Shown: positions 1 to 6,754 of the stretch, piece by piece | Numbering within the stretch: position 1 is the stretch's first letter | How the letters are laid out: every line of letters starts with the position of its first letter | NCBI RefSeq assembly: GCF_938045595.1 | Contig: NZ_CALIBB010000131.1 | Coordinates: 1 to 24,322, forward strand | Length of the DNA stretch: 24,322 nt | Source: an uncultured Campylobacter sp. | GTDB taxonomy: Bacteria > Campylobacterota > Campylobacteria > Campylobacterales > Campylobacteraceae | Direction: 5' to 3' | The notes under the pieces: generated by a model | Databases searched by the model: none | What the model was told of the DNA's origin: nothing | Seen by the model: only the letters and a program-made list of their open reading frames with translations | Program-made: the position numbers and the translations under genes

Positions 1-221
1 GCCGAAATTTGGCGCCGCTTTTATGCGAAATTCCACTTCCGCGCACCGCCCCCGCAGGGACGGAATTTTAAACTTAGATCTTTGAATTTATCCTTAAATT
101 TAGGACGCTGTGTAAAATTCATATAAAAAATTCGCATTATGTGCGGACGAGCGAGCTTTGAAATTCCAAAATTCCCAGAATTTCGCTAAAATTACGGGCA
201 AATTTAAAGAGGGGCGAAATT

Positions 222-1280
222 TTGACTATTTATGATTTGGAGCGCCTGCGACTGGACGCGAAAAAGCACGTGGAGCAGCTAAAGTTTATCGTCGTCGTAA
301 GCACGATCGCCTTGTTTGCGGTATTTGGCGCTATCGCGTATTTTGCAGATAGGCAGGGCGCGCAGAGCTTTAGCGCGACGATGCTCGTGCTGCTGGCGGT
401 CGCCTCGCTCGCCGTGAGCCTTAAAGAGGTGCACTTAAACGGCTGGCAAAAGGATCTGATCGGCACAGAAAATATCTTAAAGTTCGGCGCAGTCGCGATC
501 TCGTTTTTGATCTTCAAATACTCCGCGGCCTTACCGCAGACGTTGATAGGCTTGGCCGCGGTCGCGCTCGCGGTGTGGCTAGCGGCGCGGCTTTATGCGC
601 TCGGCGTAAGAAGCGCGCAAGATATCTTTACCGGGCGATACCGCCAAAGCTACAAGCAGCACTATCTGGCGCCTTTCGTGCGCGAGCTCGGCTACGAATA
701 CGTCTCCTACGGCAGCGTGCCGTTTTGGCGCGTGGTGCAGAGCGATCTGTTCGAGTTCATCGAAAATCTGCGCGGCAATGACCGCGTGGGCGGCGCGTGG
801 CAGGGGGTGAGCTTCGAGTTTAGCGACGTGAGCTTTTTTCATCAAAATTTGCAGCACGAGCTCGTGGGGGCGTTTTTCGTAGCGGAATTTAACAAACGCA
901 TCATCGCGCCCGTTTTCATCTATCCGCGCGAGATACAAAACAAACAGCACGTAGGTATAAAGCCCGTTGCGATGGATAACGTGGAGTTTGCCGCGCGCTA
1001 CAAGGTGCTTAGCGACGAGCCGCAAAACGCGATGTATGTGCTGACGCCTGCATTTATGGAGCGGTTTTTGGCGGTGGGCGACGCGATGGGAGCGCAGATC
1101 TGGGCGAGCATCAGAGAGCGGCGGATCCATATTTTCGTGCACATCGGGCGCGATAATTTCGAGCCTAGCGTCTATGAAAGCGTGCTGCGCCGCGACCCCG
1201 CAGGCGAGATAAAGAGTGAAATTTTAAACTTTTTGAGTATCGTTAAAATTTTAAAATTGAACGTGAGGATTTGGGTTTAG
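222..1280 (+). CDS. DUF3137 domain membrane protein
   Basis: A 352-residue protein read from a TTG start, with the purine-rich site AAAGAGGGG about 7 nt upstream; no better ATG or GTG lies near. Residues about 23-120 hold four hydrophobic segments (about 23-43, 49-68, 85-100 and 104-127). The soluble C-terminal half carries the pattern I associate with DUF3137: a YKxxYLxPFVRELG stretch near 143-157, a GxWQGVSFEFSDV segment near 192-204, and GAFFVAEFNKR near 218-228. The family is widespread in bacteria and has no firm biochemical role, so none is assigned. The gene is GC-rich, in sharp contrast to the AT-rich genes that follow on the other strand, so it is probably not part of the same unit. 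Family call fairly sure; function unknown. Confidence 0.8.
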   Translation: MTIYDLERLRLDAKKHVEQLKFIVVVSTIALFAVFGAIAYFADRQGAQSFSATMLVLLAVASLAVSLKEVHLNGWQKDLIGTENILKFGAVAISFLIFKYSAALPQTLIGLAAVALAVWLAARLYALGVRSAQDIFTGRYRQSYKQHYLAPFVRELGYEYVSYGSVPFWRVVQSDLFEFIENLRGNDRVGGAWQGVSFEFSDVSFFHQNLQHELVGAFFVAEFNKRIIAPVFIYPREIQNKQHVGIKPVAMDNVEFAARYKVLSDEPQNAMYVLTPAFMERFLAVGDAMGAQIWASIRERRIHIFVHIGRDNFEPSVYESVLRRDPAGEIKSEILNFLSIVKILKLNVRIWV

Positions 1281-1368
1281 ACGAGAAAGTTTGGTTAGAT
1301 AAAATTTATAGATTTTTGCGGCAAACCAAGCGTCGATCGCCTAGACTTATACTTGCAGCTTTATAGTT

Positions 1369-2070
1369 TTAGGCGAACAGATAATTCTTTTTGATGTAGT
1401 CAATATCTATATTTTTCTGCAAAAAATACTCTTTGATATCGTTGTAAATTTTATCATTGTAGATATAGATAAGATAGTATCTTGGTAAAATATTGTGATA
1501 TCCGGGGTTGGTCGTAGGTTCGGCGACCCTTATAAACGGCATAGCACTAAAGCCCTTGAGGTTTTTATTCACCGATAGATAAAATATAAAATTTAAGAGA
1601 AATCCCCATAGGTAGATAAAAAATATTATCTCCAAAAGTTCCCATTTTAAAGCTATGAACCCCATTATCGTAAGAGATAAATTGCAGATATACTGTAAAA
1701 TTTCTGAGCTAATAAATACGTCAATCGAAAAGCTCCTTCGCAGTTCGTCGAATTCTACTTTGCAAAATCTCTTAACGACGCCGTTTTCGACAAATTCTAT
1801 ATATCTATCCGTAAACCTTATTTGTTGCTTGCTGTGAATTAACTTAAAGATGCATATCGCAATAAGAATTCCTAACATTACCAAATTCATAACTACGCCT
1901 TTTGGTGAACATAAAGATCCACATTCTATAAAATCCTCTATTATAGCTATCGTTAAGATGGAAAATAACAATACCAAATACCAAGCGATCGCAAAAAATT
2001 TTTCATAGCCGTTTATAATCAACGGCTCTTTGTCGTAATCCCCGGGTTTTCGCTTATGAGAAATTTCCAT
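1369..2070 (-). CDS. Unknown multi-pass membrane protein (paralogue of 2170-2838)
   Basis: A 233-residue protein I do not recognise. Hydrophobic stretches lie at about 27-46, 60-79 and 118-167 (probably two or three helices). Between them is a charged strand-rich segment (IRFTDRYIEF followed by a CKVEFDELRR stretch, about 84-114) with the alternating look of bacterial PH-like domains; that resemblance is inference. The N-terminus has GDYDKEPLII and the C-terminus ends in IYNDIKEYFLQKNIDID. Both ends and the middle match the upstream gene at 2170-2838, so the two are diverged paralogues. Its ATG overlaps the stop of the 27-codon ORF at 2070-2153 by one base (TAATG), and its own ribosome site (AAAGAATG) is weak, so translation probably depends on coupling. 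The gene is clearly more AT-rich than its surroundings. Confidence 0.7.
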   Translation of the reverse strand: MEISHKRKPGDYDKEPLIINGYEKFFAIAWYLVLLFSILTIAIIEDFIECGSLCSPKGVVMNLVMLGILIAICIFKLIHSKQQIRFTDRYIEFVENGVVKRFCKVEFDELRRSFSIDVFISSEILQYICNLSLTIMGFIALKWELLEIIFFIYLWGFLLNFIFYLSVNKNLKGFSAMPFIRVAEPTTNPGYHNILPRYYLIYIYNDKIYNDIKEYFLQKNIDIDYIKKNYLFA

Positions 2071-2153
2071 TACTTTACATTCTTTTTATGAAATTTTGAT
2101 TTCTCGTAATGGTTTTTCGCATAGCCTAATCGATTTTTACTTTGTGTCGCCAT
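2070..2153 (-). CDS. 27-residue basic peptide ORF between paired membrane genes
   Basis: A short ORF starting MATQSKNRLG and ending in a Lys-rich tail (KFHKKNVK), strongly basic and with no membrane segment. It is preceded by one of the best Shine-Dalgarno sites in the window (AAAAGGAGTAAGT directly before ATG). It starts 16 nt after the stop of the upstream membrane gene, and its TAA overlaps the ATG of the downstream membrane gene (TAATG). This arrangement suggests either a genuine micro-protein or a leader that loads ribosomes onto the downstream gene. I know no family for it. It could also be the remnant of a longer gene. The translation signals are seen directly; the roles are inference. 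Confidence 0.5.
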   Translation of the reverse strand: MATQSKNRLGYAKNHYEKSKFHKKNVK

Positions 2154-2169
2154 TACTTACTCCTTTTAT

Positions 2170-2838
2170 TTATATAAAAATTTGCGGCCGGATTTTGTCT
2201 AAATTTTTACCCGTTTTTAGTAGAAAATAGGTTTTTAGCTCCTTGTATTCGCTGTTCGTTAAAATTGAGGCGTCGATGATGAAGTGCTTATCGAAAATGA
2301 TCAAACTATCGCCGCTTAGCATATCCAGTCCAAACCCCAGCCCGTTTACTAATCTAAAAATCAGTAGCGGGAGTATGCTGAGCCCAAATGCTATCGGCAC
2401 TATAAATGGGGCTATCGCATAGCCTTTAAAGTAAAAAACCGTGGACATCAAAACGAAGTAGATCATAACGACGCTAATTGCAAACTTTTTTGTGATTGTC
2501 GGCAATTGGGGTTGGGAAGGCCCAAAGGTTCGTTTTATCCCCACTATATTTGATAATTTTATTTCGAGCAGGACTAAATTCTTCTTCGTAGAAAAATACT
2601 CTATGGCGGAATTTTTAAATTTAATATAGCAACTTCCTAGCTCTTTTGGGCGTTCATTTAGCTCTCCTGGATGTGGTGGTCTGTATGGTGCAAAATGTGA
2701 AAGAAAGTCCAAAATAAATACAATCGGCAGATATAGCTTTATCATCTCTATTGCGTTGTCTTTGATGATTATCGGATATTTGTCGTAATCCCTAGTTTCG
2801 GTCTTTTTTAGCGTAGCGCTGATTTCAAATTTATCCAA
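2170..2838 (-). CDS. Unknown membrane protein (paralogue of 1369-2070)
   Basis: A 222-residue protein read from TTG, with AAAGAG a few bases upstream; the next in-frame Met (residue 31) would remove the conserved N-terminal DYDKYPIII segment, so the TTG is preferred. Hydrophobic helices lie at about 33-50, 120-139 and 143-163. Between the first two is a soluble segment, IKFKNSAIEYFSTKK to VGIKRTF, which lines up with the PH-like-looking segment of the 1369-2070 product. The C-terminus (SEYKELKTYFLLKTGKNLD) also matches that protein. It is first in an apparent three-gene minus-strand unit with the 27-codon ORF and the second membrane gene. A possible -10 (TATATAAAA) lies about 35 nt upstream. 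Function unknown; the AT-rich composition suggests acquisition. Confidence 0.65.
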   Translation of the reverse strand: MDKFEISATLKKTETRDYDKYPIIIKDNAIEMIKLYLPIVFILDFLSHFAPYRPPHPGELNERPKELGSCYIKFKNSAIEYFSTKKNLVLLEIKLSNIVGIKRTFGPSQPQLPTITKKFAISVVMIYFVLMSTVFYFKGYAIAPFIVPIAFGLSILPLLIFRLVNGLGFGLDMLSGDSLIIFDKHFIIDASILTNSEYKELKTYFLLKTGKNLDKIRPQIFI

Positions 2839-2994
2839 ATTTAGCTCTTTATAAACGGAATTTTAAAGCGTTTTATATATTCTCAAATAGGGCGGCAGCA
2901 CGCAGGTGCGGCGGATAATCCACTATCTACCGCAACAGGCTCGCAAAACCGCGTCACGGCTTAAAATCAAAACCCGCCTCGCAAAAGCAAATCC

Positions 2995-3016
2995 GCGGCT
3001 TGCAAAATCAAGCCGC
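2995..3016 (-). terminator. Stem-loop downstream of the LysM gene
   Basis: GCGGCTTG and CAAGCCGC form a perfect 8-bp stem with a 6-nt loop, 18 nt past the LysM stop on the minus strand. The bases that follow in the direction of transcription (GGATTTGCTTTTGC) are T-rich but interrupted. This is therefore a plausible terminator or an RNA 3'-end stabiliser, not a textbook one. Confidence 0.45.
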
Positions 3017-3033
3017 AGTATTCAAAAGCGAGC

Positions 3034-3456
3034 TTAAGCTTTTGGAATTCTGATCTTCTGCCCCGGATAGATAAGGTTCGCGTCTTTGATAACCTCGCGG
3101 TTGGCGTCGAAAATAATCTTGTATTTGTTCGCGTCGCCGTAGAATTTCTTCGCGATTTTAGATAGGTTATCGCCCTTTACGATGGTGTAGTAGTTCTCGG
3201 CGCTATCCTCTCTAATGCCCTCGATCTGCACGTTTTTGATGCCTGCGGTGTTGCCCGCGATGAGGGCTGCTTTTTCGAGAGTTTCCTTATCGGCGTTGCC
3301 GCTGATTTTGACGGTGTCGCCCTGCACCTCGACCTCTAGCCCCTCTACCGGCGTAGAGCTGAGATTGGCGGCGATCTCATCTTTTACGTGCTTGGCGTCA
3401 TCGCCTAGACCTAGTAGTTTCTTGCCTGCTTCGGCTACGAATGAAAGTAAACCCAT
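3034..3456 (-). CDS. BON and LysM domain protein (Kbp/YgaU type)
   Basis: The 140-residue product has the architecture of E. coli Kbp (YgaU): a short N-terminal segment MGLLSFVAEAGKKLLG, a BON domain at about 22-80 (EVQGDTVKISGNADKE, then AGIKNVQIEG), and a C-terminal LysM domain at about 89-138 (YTIVKGDNLSKIAKKFYGD, then NLIYPGQKIRIP). E. coli Kbp binds potassium in the cytoplasm and is also linked to envelope stress; applying that here is inference from family. No signal peptide is visible, consistent with a cytoplasmic Kbp-like protein rather than a wall-anchored LysM protein. The start is supported by AAAGGAG seven nt upstream of ATG. It appears to be a single-gene unit, with its own likely promoter upstream and a stem-loop downstream. 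Confidence 0.9.
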   Translation of the reverse strand: MGLLSFVAEAGKKLLGLGDDAKHVKDEIAANLSSTPVEGLEVEVQGDTVKISGNADKETLEKAALIAGNTAGIKNVQIEGIREDSAENYYTIVKGDNLSKIAKKFYGDANKYKIIFDANREVIKDANLIYPGQKIRIPKA

Positions 3457-3484
3457 TGTTTTCTCCTTTGGTTAAAGTGGCGAA

Positions 3485-3490
3485 ATTTTA
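3485..3490 (-). promoter_or_regulatory. Putative -10 box of the LysM gene
   Basis: On the minus strand GATAAAAT lies about 29 nt before the start codon, giving a leader of roughly 22 nt that contains the ribosome site. No clear -35 is seen, which is usual for the vegetative promoters of Campylobacter. If correct, transcription of this gene starts downstream of the foldable block at 3508-3599, so that block is not its leader. Confidence 0.35.
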
Positions 3491-3507
3491 TCTTAAATTT
3501 ACCAACG

Positions 3508-3599
3508 ATCAGCTTAGGCGCATATCCTTACGGCTCCGCCCTAGCCCAGTGATGCGACCTATGGCGCTCACTCTATGCTGACGGGGCAGGTTCTTGGAC
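3508..3599. other. GC-rich foldable non-coding block (candidate structured RNA)
   Basis: The 200-bp spacer between the LysM and ClC genes contains a GC-rich block with no open frame of note. It can fold as a three-way junction: closing stem 3508-3517 with 3573-3582 (nine pairs, one mismatch); hairpin 3532-3535/3543-3546; hairpin 3548-3556/3565-3572 with one bulge. The junction has almost no unpaired linker. The loop of the first hairpin (GCCC, 3538-3541) can pair with GGGC at 3584-3587, a possible pseudoknot. A small GGT/ACC hairpin follows near 3591-3600. A further 6-bp stem lies at 3630-3635/3649-3654. I compared it by eye with riboswitch and ribozyme consensus patterns and with 4.5S, tmRNA and RNase P signatures, and recognise none. 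Strand unknown; neither side ends in a T-tract. Pairing could be chance or a gene remnant. Confidence 0.35.
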
Positions 3600-3656
3600 C
3601 ATCATCGCCGCGCCCATCGATTCATGTTTGCAGCGTATGAATTATCAGCGCTGCGA

Positions 3657-4859
3657 CTACGCTAAATTTTTCGTCAGTAAATTTCTAGCGATCACAGCAC
3701 ATACGATGCTAAAAACGACGACTGAATATGAGTTGAGATTTAGCCCGCAAAATCCCGCGCTTAGGGCAAAGGCGCAAAGCGGCGCGTTTAAGTTGATCGC
3801 TAAAAAGGCAGCCCCTCCGCAAACCCCCGCTGCGCTTAGGCTAATAGGCAGAATTTCGCCGATCGCAAACCCCACGCATAGCCCTAAAACTGCACCCAGC
3901 GCGAAACTCGGCGTGAGCGTGCCGCCGTATCCACCGCAGCGAAAGATCATCAGAATGCAAAATGCCTTGCAAAGCAAGATCGCAAGCAAATAGGGGCTGA
4001 AGGACGCGGAGTTGAAAGCAAACTGCGCTGCGGAGCGTCCATTACCTAAAATTTCTGGTACGTATGCACCGATTGCCGCGGTAAGCAAGAATGCAAATGG
4101 CAGTGTAAGCGCGATTTTGAGGCTTTTTATGCGCAGCTTTTCGCACAAGCGCACTCCGTCTTGAAAGTATTTTGCTGCGACCCCCGTGACAAGCCCGATT
4201 AGAGCCGCTGCGAGTAAATTCTGCGGGGTAGGGGCGAAGTTTGAAACTGCGTAATAAATTTCTTTTGAAGCTCCGAATTCCGCCGTAGCTGTGGCCACCG
4301 CACTCGTGGCAAAGGCGCACAAAATCGCTCGAGTATCGAAGCTTTTAAGCAAAATTTCTAGGCTAAAAAGCGCGCCCGCTAGCGGGACGTTATATGCAGC
4401 GCCTAGTCCCGCCCCAGCGCCGCATGCGACAAATAGCCGAAGCTCGTCTCCGCCGATATTTAGGGCGCGGCAGATTTTAGCCGCAAACAAGCCACCCAGC
4501 TCGCGCGGAGCAGCCTCGCTGCCTACCGGTGCGCCCATGGCGATGGCTACAAGCTGCAAAACCGAGTGGATTAAATTTTGCCAAAACGGCGGATTTTGCC
4601 CCTCCATCATCGAAGCTACGTTTAAAAAAGGTTTTAGTCTTATTAGCAGAATTCTAATTAAAGTTACGATTGCGCCGGCTGCGAGGACGCTAAGAAAGCG
4701 CCTAAGCGCAGTGGTCTGCTCCGTGATAATGTGAAATTCCTCATCATTATGTCCGAAAGCAAAAGTTTCAATTTCGTTGATGCCGAAGTTTAAGAGCCCT
4801 GCGCAAAGCCCCATTATAACGCCTATCGCAAGGATCGCTAGAAAGAATTTAGTACTCAA
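3657..4859 (-). CDS. ClC-family chloride channel/antiporter homologue, divergent
   Basis: A 400-residue membrane protein with the ClC fold signatures. GSEAAPRELGG at 113-123 aligns with the GREGP region and keeps the gating glutamate (E115). VPLAGALFSLEIL at 158-170 is the helix leading to the internal glutamates. GGYGGTLTPSFALGA at 309-323 is the GxFxP-type anion-site motif. There are no CBS domains, as in most short bacterial members. Two features are unusual: the GSGIP motif of helix D is not recognisable (MEGQNPP stands near its place), and the position matching the E. coli internal proton glutamate E203 reads isoleucine (I169), while the neighbouring E (E168) is kept. Whether it exchanges chloride for protons or acts as a channel cannot be told from sequence. 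Start is TTG with AAAAAGG 6 nt upstream; an ATG start would cut into the first helix. Confidence 0.85.
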   Translation of the reverse strand: MSTKFFLAILAIGVIMGLCAGLLNFGINEIETFAFGHNDEEFHIITEQTTALRRFLSVLAAGAIVTLIRILLIRLKPFLNVASMMEGQNPPFWQNLIHSVLQLVAIAMGAPVGSEAAPRELGGLFAAKICRALNIGGDELRLFVACGAGAGLGAAYNVPLAGALFSLEILLKSFDTRAILCAFATSAVATATAEFGASKEIYYAVSNFAPTPQNLLAAALIGLVTGVAAKYFQDGVRLCEKLRIKSLKIALTLPFAFLLTAAIGAYVPEILGNGRSAAQFAFNSASFSPYLLAILLCKAFCILMIFRCGGYGGTLTPSFALGAVLGLCVGFAIGEILPISLSAAGVCGGAAFLAINLNAPLCAFALSAGFCGLNLNSYSVVVFSIVCAVIARNLLTKNLA

Positions 4860-4882
4860 AATATGCCTTTTTGAAACGCATA

Positions 4883-4888
4883 ATTATA
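4883..4888 (-). promoter_or_regulatory. -10 box of the ClC gene
   Basis: A perfect TATAAT stands on the minus strand 23 nt before the TTG start, within an A/T-rich run. The predicted leader is only about 17 nt and contains the AAAAAGG ribosome site. The -35 position reads GATTTT and is not convincing. Confidence 0.5.
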
Positions 4889-4988
4889 TAAAATTTTAGC
4901 TTTAAAAAATCCTTATCATGCGCATAAAAGCAGCTAAAACGCGAGTAAATTTTAAAACAATGGCTAGGAATTTATATCGTCTCTGTAA

Positions 4989-5389
4989 GTAAAATTTTGC
5001 GCGAAATTCTATGAAGCTTAGGCAGAGGCAGAATTTTATTTACGTTAATTGCGCGAGTAAAATTTACGTAGATTTTATATCGCGCGTAGAAAATTTAGTA
5101 AAATTTCGCATCGCGCGGGAGGATAAAATTCTTTTTGAAATTTCTTGCCGCGAAGGCAGGCGAAATTCTACGTAAAATTTAAATCTATCCGAGCGGGTAA
5201 AATTTTAAATTGAGTAAGCGAGAAAATTTTGCAGAGGATGCGTGGGATTTCGCGCAGAATTCTAATTTGCGAAAGAGTGCAAAATTCCGCGTAGAATTCC
5301 GATCCGCGTAAGCAGGCGAAATTTCGCGTGAAATTCCAAGCTGCGTAGCTAGGCAAAATTATGCGCGGAATTTTAATTTGCATGAGTCA
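4989..5389. repeat. Degenerate tandem array, 37-bp period, about 12 units
   Basis: Nearly the whole 571-bp spacer between the ClC gene and the minus-strand gene ending at 5431 is built from a degenerate direct repeat. Units I can place: 4989-5025, 5026-5056, 5057-5085, 5086-5121, 5122-5159, 5160-5196, 5197-5222, 5223-5241, 5242-5278, 5279-5315, 5316-5352 and 5353-5389. The last four are each exactly 37 bp; earlier ones vary by deletions. The common pattern is GCRAAATT at positions 1-8, GCGYRRAATT at about 11-20, and GCGTAAGCAG at about 28-37. The period is not a multiple of three and stop codons fall in every frame, so it is not coding. Units are not identical and there are no unique spacers, so it is not a CRISPR array. 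Function unknown. Confidence 0.75.
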
Positions 5390-5430
5390 TAGGAATTTTA
5401 TACCCGCGAATAAATTCGCTTAGGATTTTG

Positions 5431-5973
5431 CTATTTTTTCCAGATATCGTCGTTTTTACCGGCTGCGGGCGCGCTTAGCTTTTTATCCAGAGCCGAAATT
5501 TTATCCGCGAGCTTTTGCGCGCCGCCGAAAATTTCATCTTTTTTCGGAAGCCCGAAGTGAAATTTAGAGCCCACGCTATCTCCAATGCTTGCAAGTAGCG
5601 ATTTGGGCGCGTTTGCGATCGCGTCTTTAAAGATCGCCGCATCGATTCCGAGCTCGGCTAGGCCTTTTAATGCCCGCGCAGAGCCGATAAACATCGCAAT
5701 CTTGGCGTCGAAAAGATAATCGTTTGCTAGCTTTTGCACGGCCGCGGCTGATTTTTTATCCACGACGATGAAGCGCGCGCCTGCGCCGTTTGCGAGCAAA
5801 ATTTCATTTATATCGTTCGTAATAACGCTAAATTTTTTCTCCGCCTTTTGCGCGGCGGTGATGAGCCTGTCGTTAAATTTAAAGAGCAGATTGTCGTATT
5901 TGAAAACTTCGTCGCCGTTTTTGATGAGATACAGCGGCTCGTAGGGCACGAGCGCGTGGCCTAGGATGATCAT
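5431..5973 (-). CDS. Unknown 180-residue protein, last gene of the ribA unit
   Basis: I do not recognise this protein. The start is set by the ATGA overlap with the stop of the preceding gene and by GGGCGG 5 nt upstream, giving MIILGHALVPYEPLYLI at the N-terminus; the frame is open for 12 more codons upstream but these lie inside the neighbour. No membrane segment or signal peptide is clear. Alternating hydrophobic blocks (SVITNDINEILLANGAGARFIVVD at about 49-72, KIAMFIGSARALKGLAELGIDAAIF at about 91-115) look like a small alpha/beta fold. The C-terminal 40 residues are Lys/Ala/Asp-rich and probably flexible. It is the final gene of a minus-strand chain in which every junction overlaps, so it is likely made with ribA, rsmG and the CxxC protein. 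Function is not inferable from sequence. Confidence 0.75.
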   Translation of the reverse strand: MIILGHALVPYEPLYLIKNGDEVFKYDNLLFKFNDRLITAAQKAEKKFSVITNDINEILLANGAGARFIVVDKKSAAAVQKLANDYLFDAKIAMFIGSARALKGLAELGIDAAIFKDAIANAPKSLLASIGDSVGSKFHFGLPKKDEIFGGAQKLADKISALDKKLSAPAAGKNDDIWKK

Positions 5974-6176
5974 TTGCCGCCCTTTAGTTTGGCTTCGCAG
6001 GATTTGCAAAGGCGCTTTTTATCGCGCAGAGCAAGCTCGTCGTTGCTAAAGTACGTCCCGCACTCGTCGCACGCCAAAAGCTCGGTCGCATCATCCTTTT
6101 TCTTTATGCGAAATCTAGGCACTATCAAAAAATATATGAGCGCCGCGATAACGGCGACGGCTAGAATTTTTCCCAT
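5970..6176 (-). CDS. Small membrane-anchored double-CxxC protein (PP0621-like)
   Basis: A 68-residue protein with one N-terminal membrane helix (about 4-19, ILAVAVIAALIYFLIV), a basic stretch RFRIKKK, and a short metal-binding-type domain with two CxxC pairs: C36/C39 (CDECG) and C57/C60 (CKSC). The layout matches the small PP0621-type proteins, whose function is unknown; the cysteines probably bind one zinc ion, facing the cytoplasm if the basic segment follows the positive-inside rule. Its ATG shares a base with the rsmG stop (TAATG) and its TGA overlaps the next ATG, so it is translated in a chain. The conserved coupling gives no clear functional clue. Confidence 0.75.
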   Translation of the reverse strand: MGKILAVAVIAALIYFLIVPRFRIKKKDDATELLACDECGTYFSNDELALRDKKRLCKSCEAKLKGGK

Positions 6177-6754
6177 TATTTCACCCCTTTGATTACTAAA
6201 AATTTTCTATTTTTCAAAGCGTTTTCGCCGCTAAAAATTTCGCAGCGCGCGCTTGCAAATTCCTTGCGGAATTCCGCCGCTTCCGCCTCTGCGCCCGAGC
6301 CTTTGTAGAGCAAAAACGTCGTGTTTTCATCGTAAAAGCCGCGGCAAATTTCAATTAAGCTTCGCGCGCTCATCAAAGCTCGCGAGCTTATCAGATCGGC
6401 GCGCAGCTTTGCGCCGTCTTGCACGCGCTCGGCGTGGATTTTTACGTTAGCTAGAGCGAGGCTAACCTTCGCGTAGGTTAGAAACGCCGCTTTTTTTTGA
6501 TTTGGCTCAAACAGATGCCACTCGCACAGCGGCAGCGCGAGCGCCAAAAATAGCCCGGGAAAGCCCGCTCCCGAGCCGATGTCGCACGCGATACGCGGAT
6601 AGCGCGGTATGAAATTCGCTCCGCTTAGGCTGTCGCGCACCACCGCGTCCAAATCGTCGTAATTCGTGAGGCTATGGACGCGGTTAAATTTTTGCAGACA
6701 GGCTTTAAATTTAGCGATCTGCTCGCCAAAGCTCTCGCCGGGCGCAAGCTTCAC
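6176..6754 (-). CDS. rsmG: 16S rRNA (guanine-N7) methyltransferase RsmG
   Basis: A 192-residue SAM-dependent methyltransferase (GidB family) that methylates N7 of G527 of 16S rRNA (E. coli numbering). The SAM-binding glycine motif is DIGSGAGFPG at 58-67, followed by the acidic strand end LFEPNQKKAAFL (E83) and the family segment SSRALMSARSLIE. Length fits the compact epsilonproteobacterial members (E. coli is about 207). Start is GTG, overlapping the ribA stop (GTGA), with GGCATCTTCT upstream offering no strong Shine-Dalgarno site, so translation is probably coupled to ribA. The ribA-rsmG pairing matches the order I recall for C. jejuni. Loss of RsmG in other bacteria gives low-level streptomycin resistance; the gene here looks intact. 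Confidence 0.93.
   Translation of the reverse strand: MKLAPGESFGEQIAKFKACLQKFNRVHSLTNYDDLDAVVRDSLSGANFIPRYPRIACDIGSGAGFPGLFLALALPLCEWHLFEPNQKKAAFLTYAKVSLALANVKIHAERVQDGAKLRADLISSRALMSARSLIEICRGFYDENTTFLLYKGSGAEAEAAEFRKEFASARCEIFSGENALKNRKFLVIKGVK

Noticed and set aside
1..126. Open frame at the left edge that could be a gene tail
   Set aside because: No stop until about 126, but the residues resemble translated AT-rich spacer and nothing marks it as a real C-terminus.
3508..3599. Fluoride or cobalamin riboswitch, given the nearby ClC gene
   Set aside because: The block lies downstream of, not before, the ClC start, and the conserved core sequences of those classes are not found on either strand.
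3628..3993. 121-codon plus-strand frame
   Set aside because: Antisense to the end of the ClC gene and low in protein-like features.
5168..5383. 71-codon minus-strand frame inside the 37-bp array
   Set aside because: Its apparent peptide repeats follow from the DNA repeat; the 37-bp period shifts frame at each unit, and no ribosome site is present.
4989..5389. CRISPR array reading of the 37-bp repeat
   Set aside because: Units abut with no unique spacers, diverge throughout their length, and no cas gene is near.
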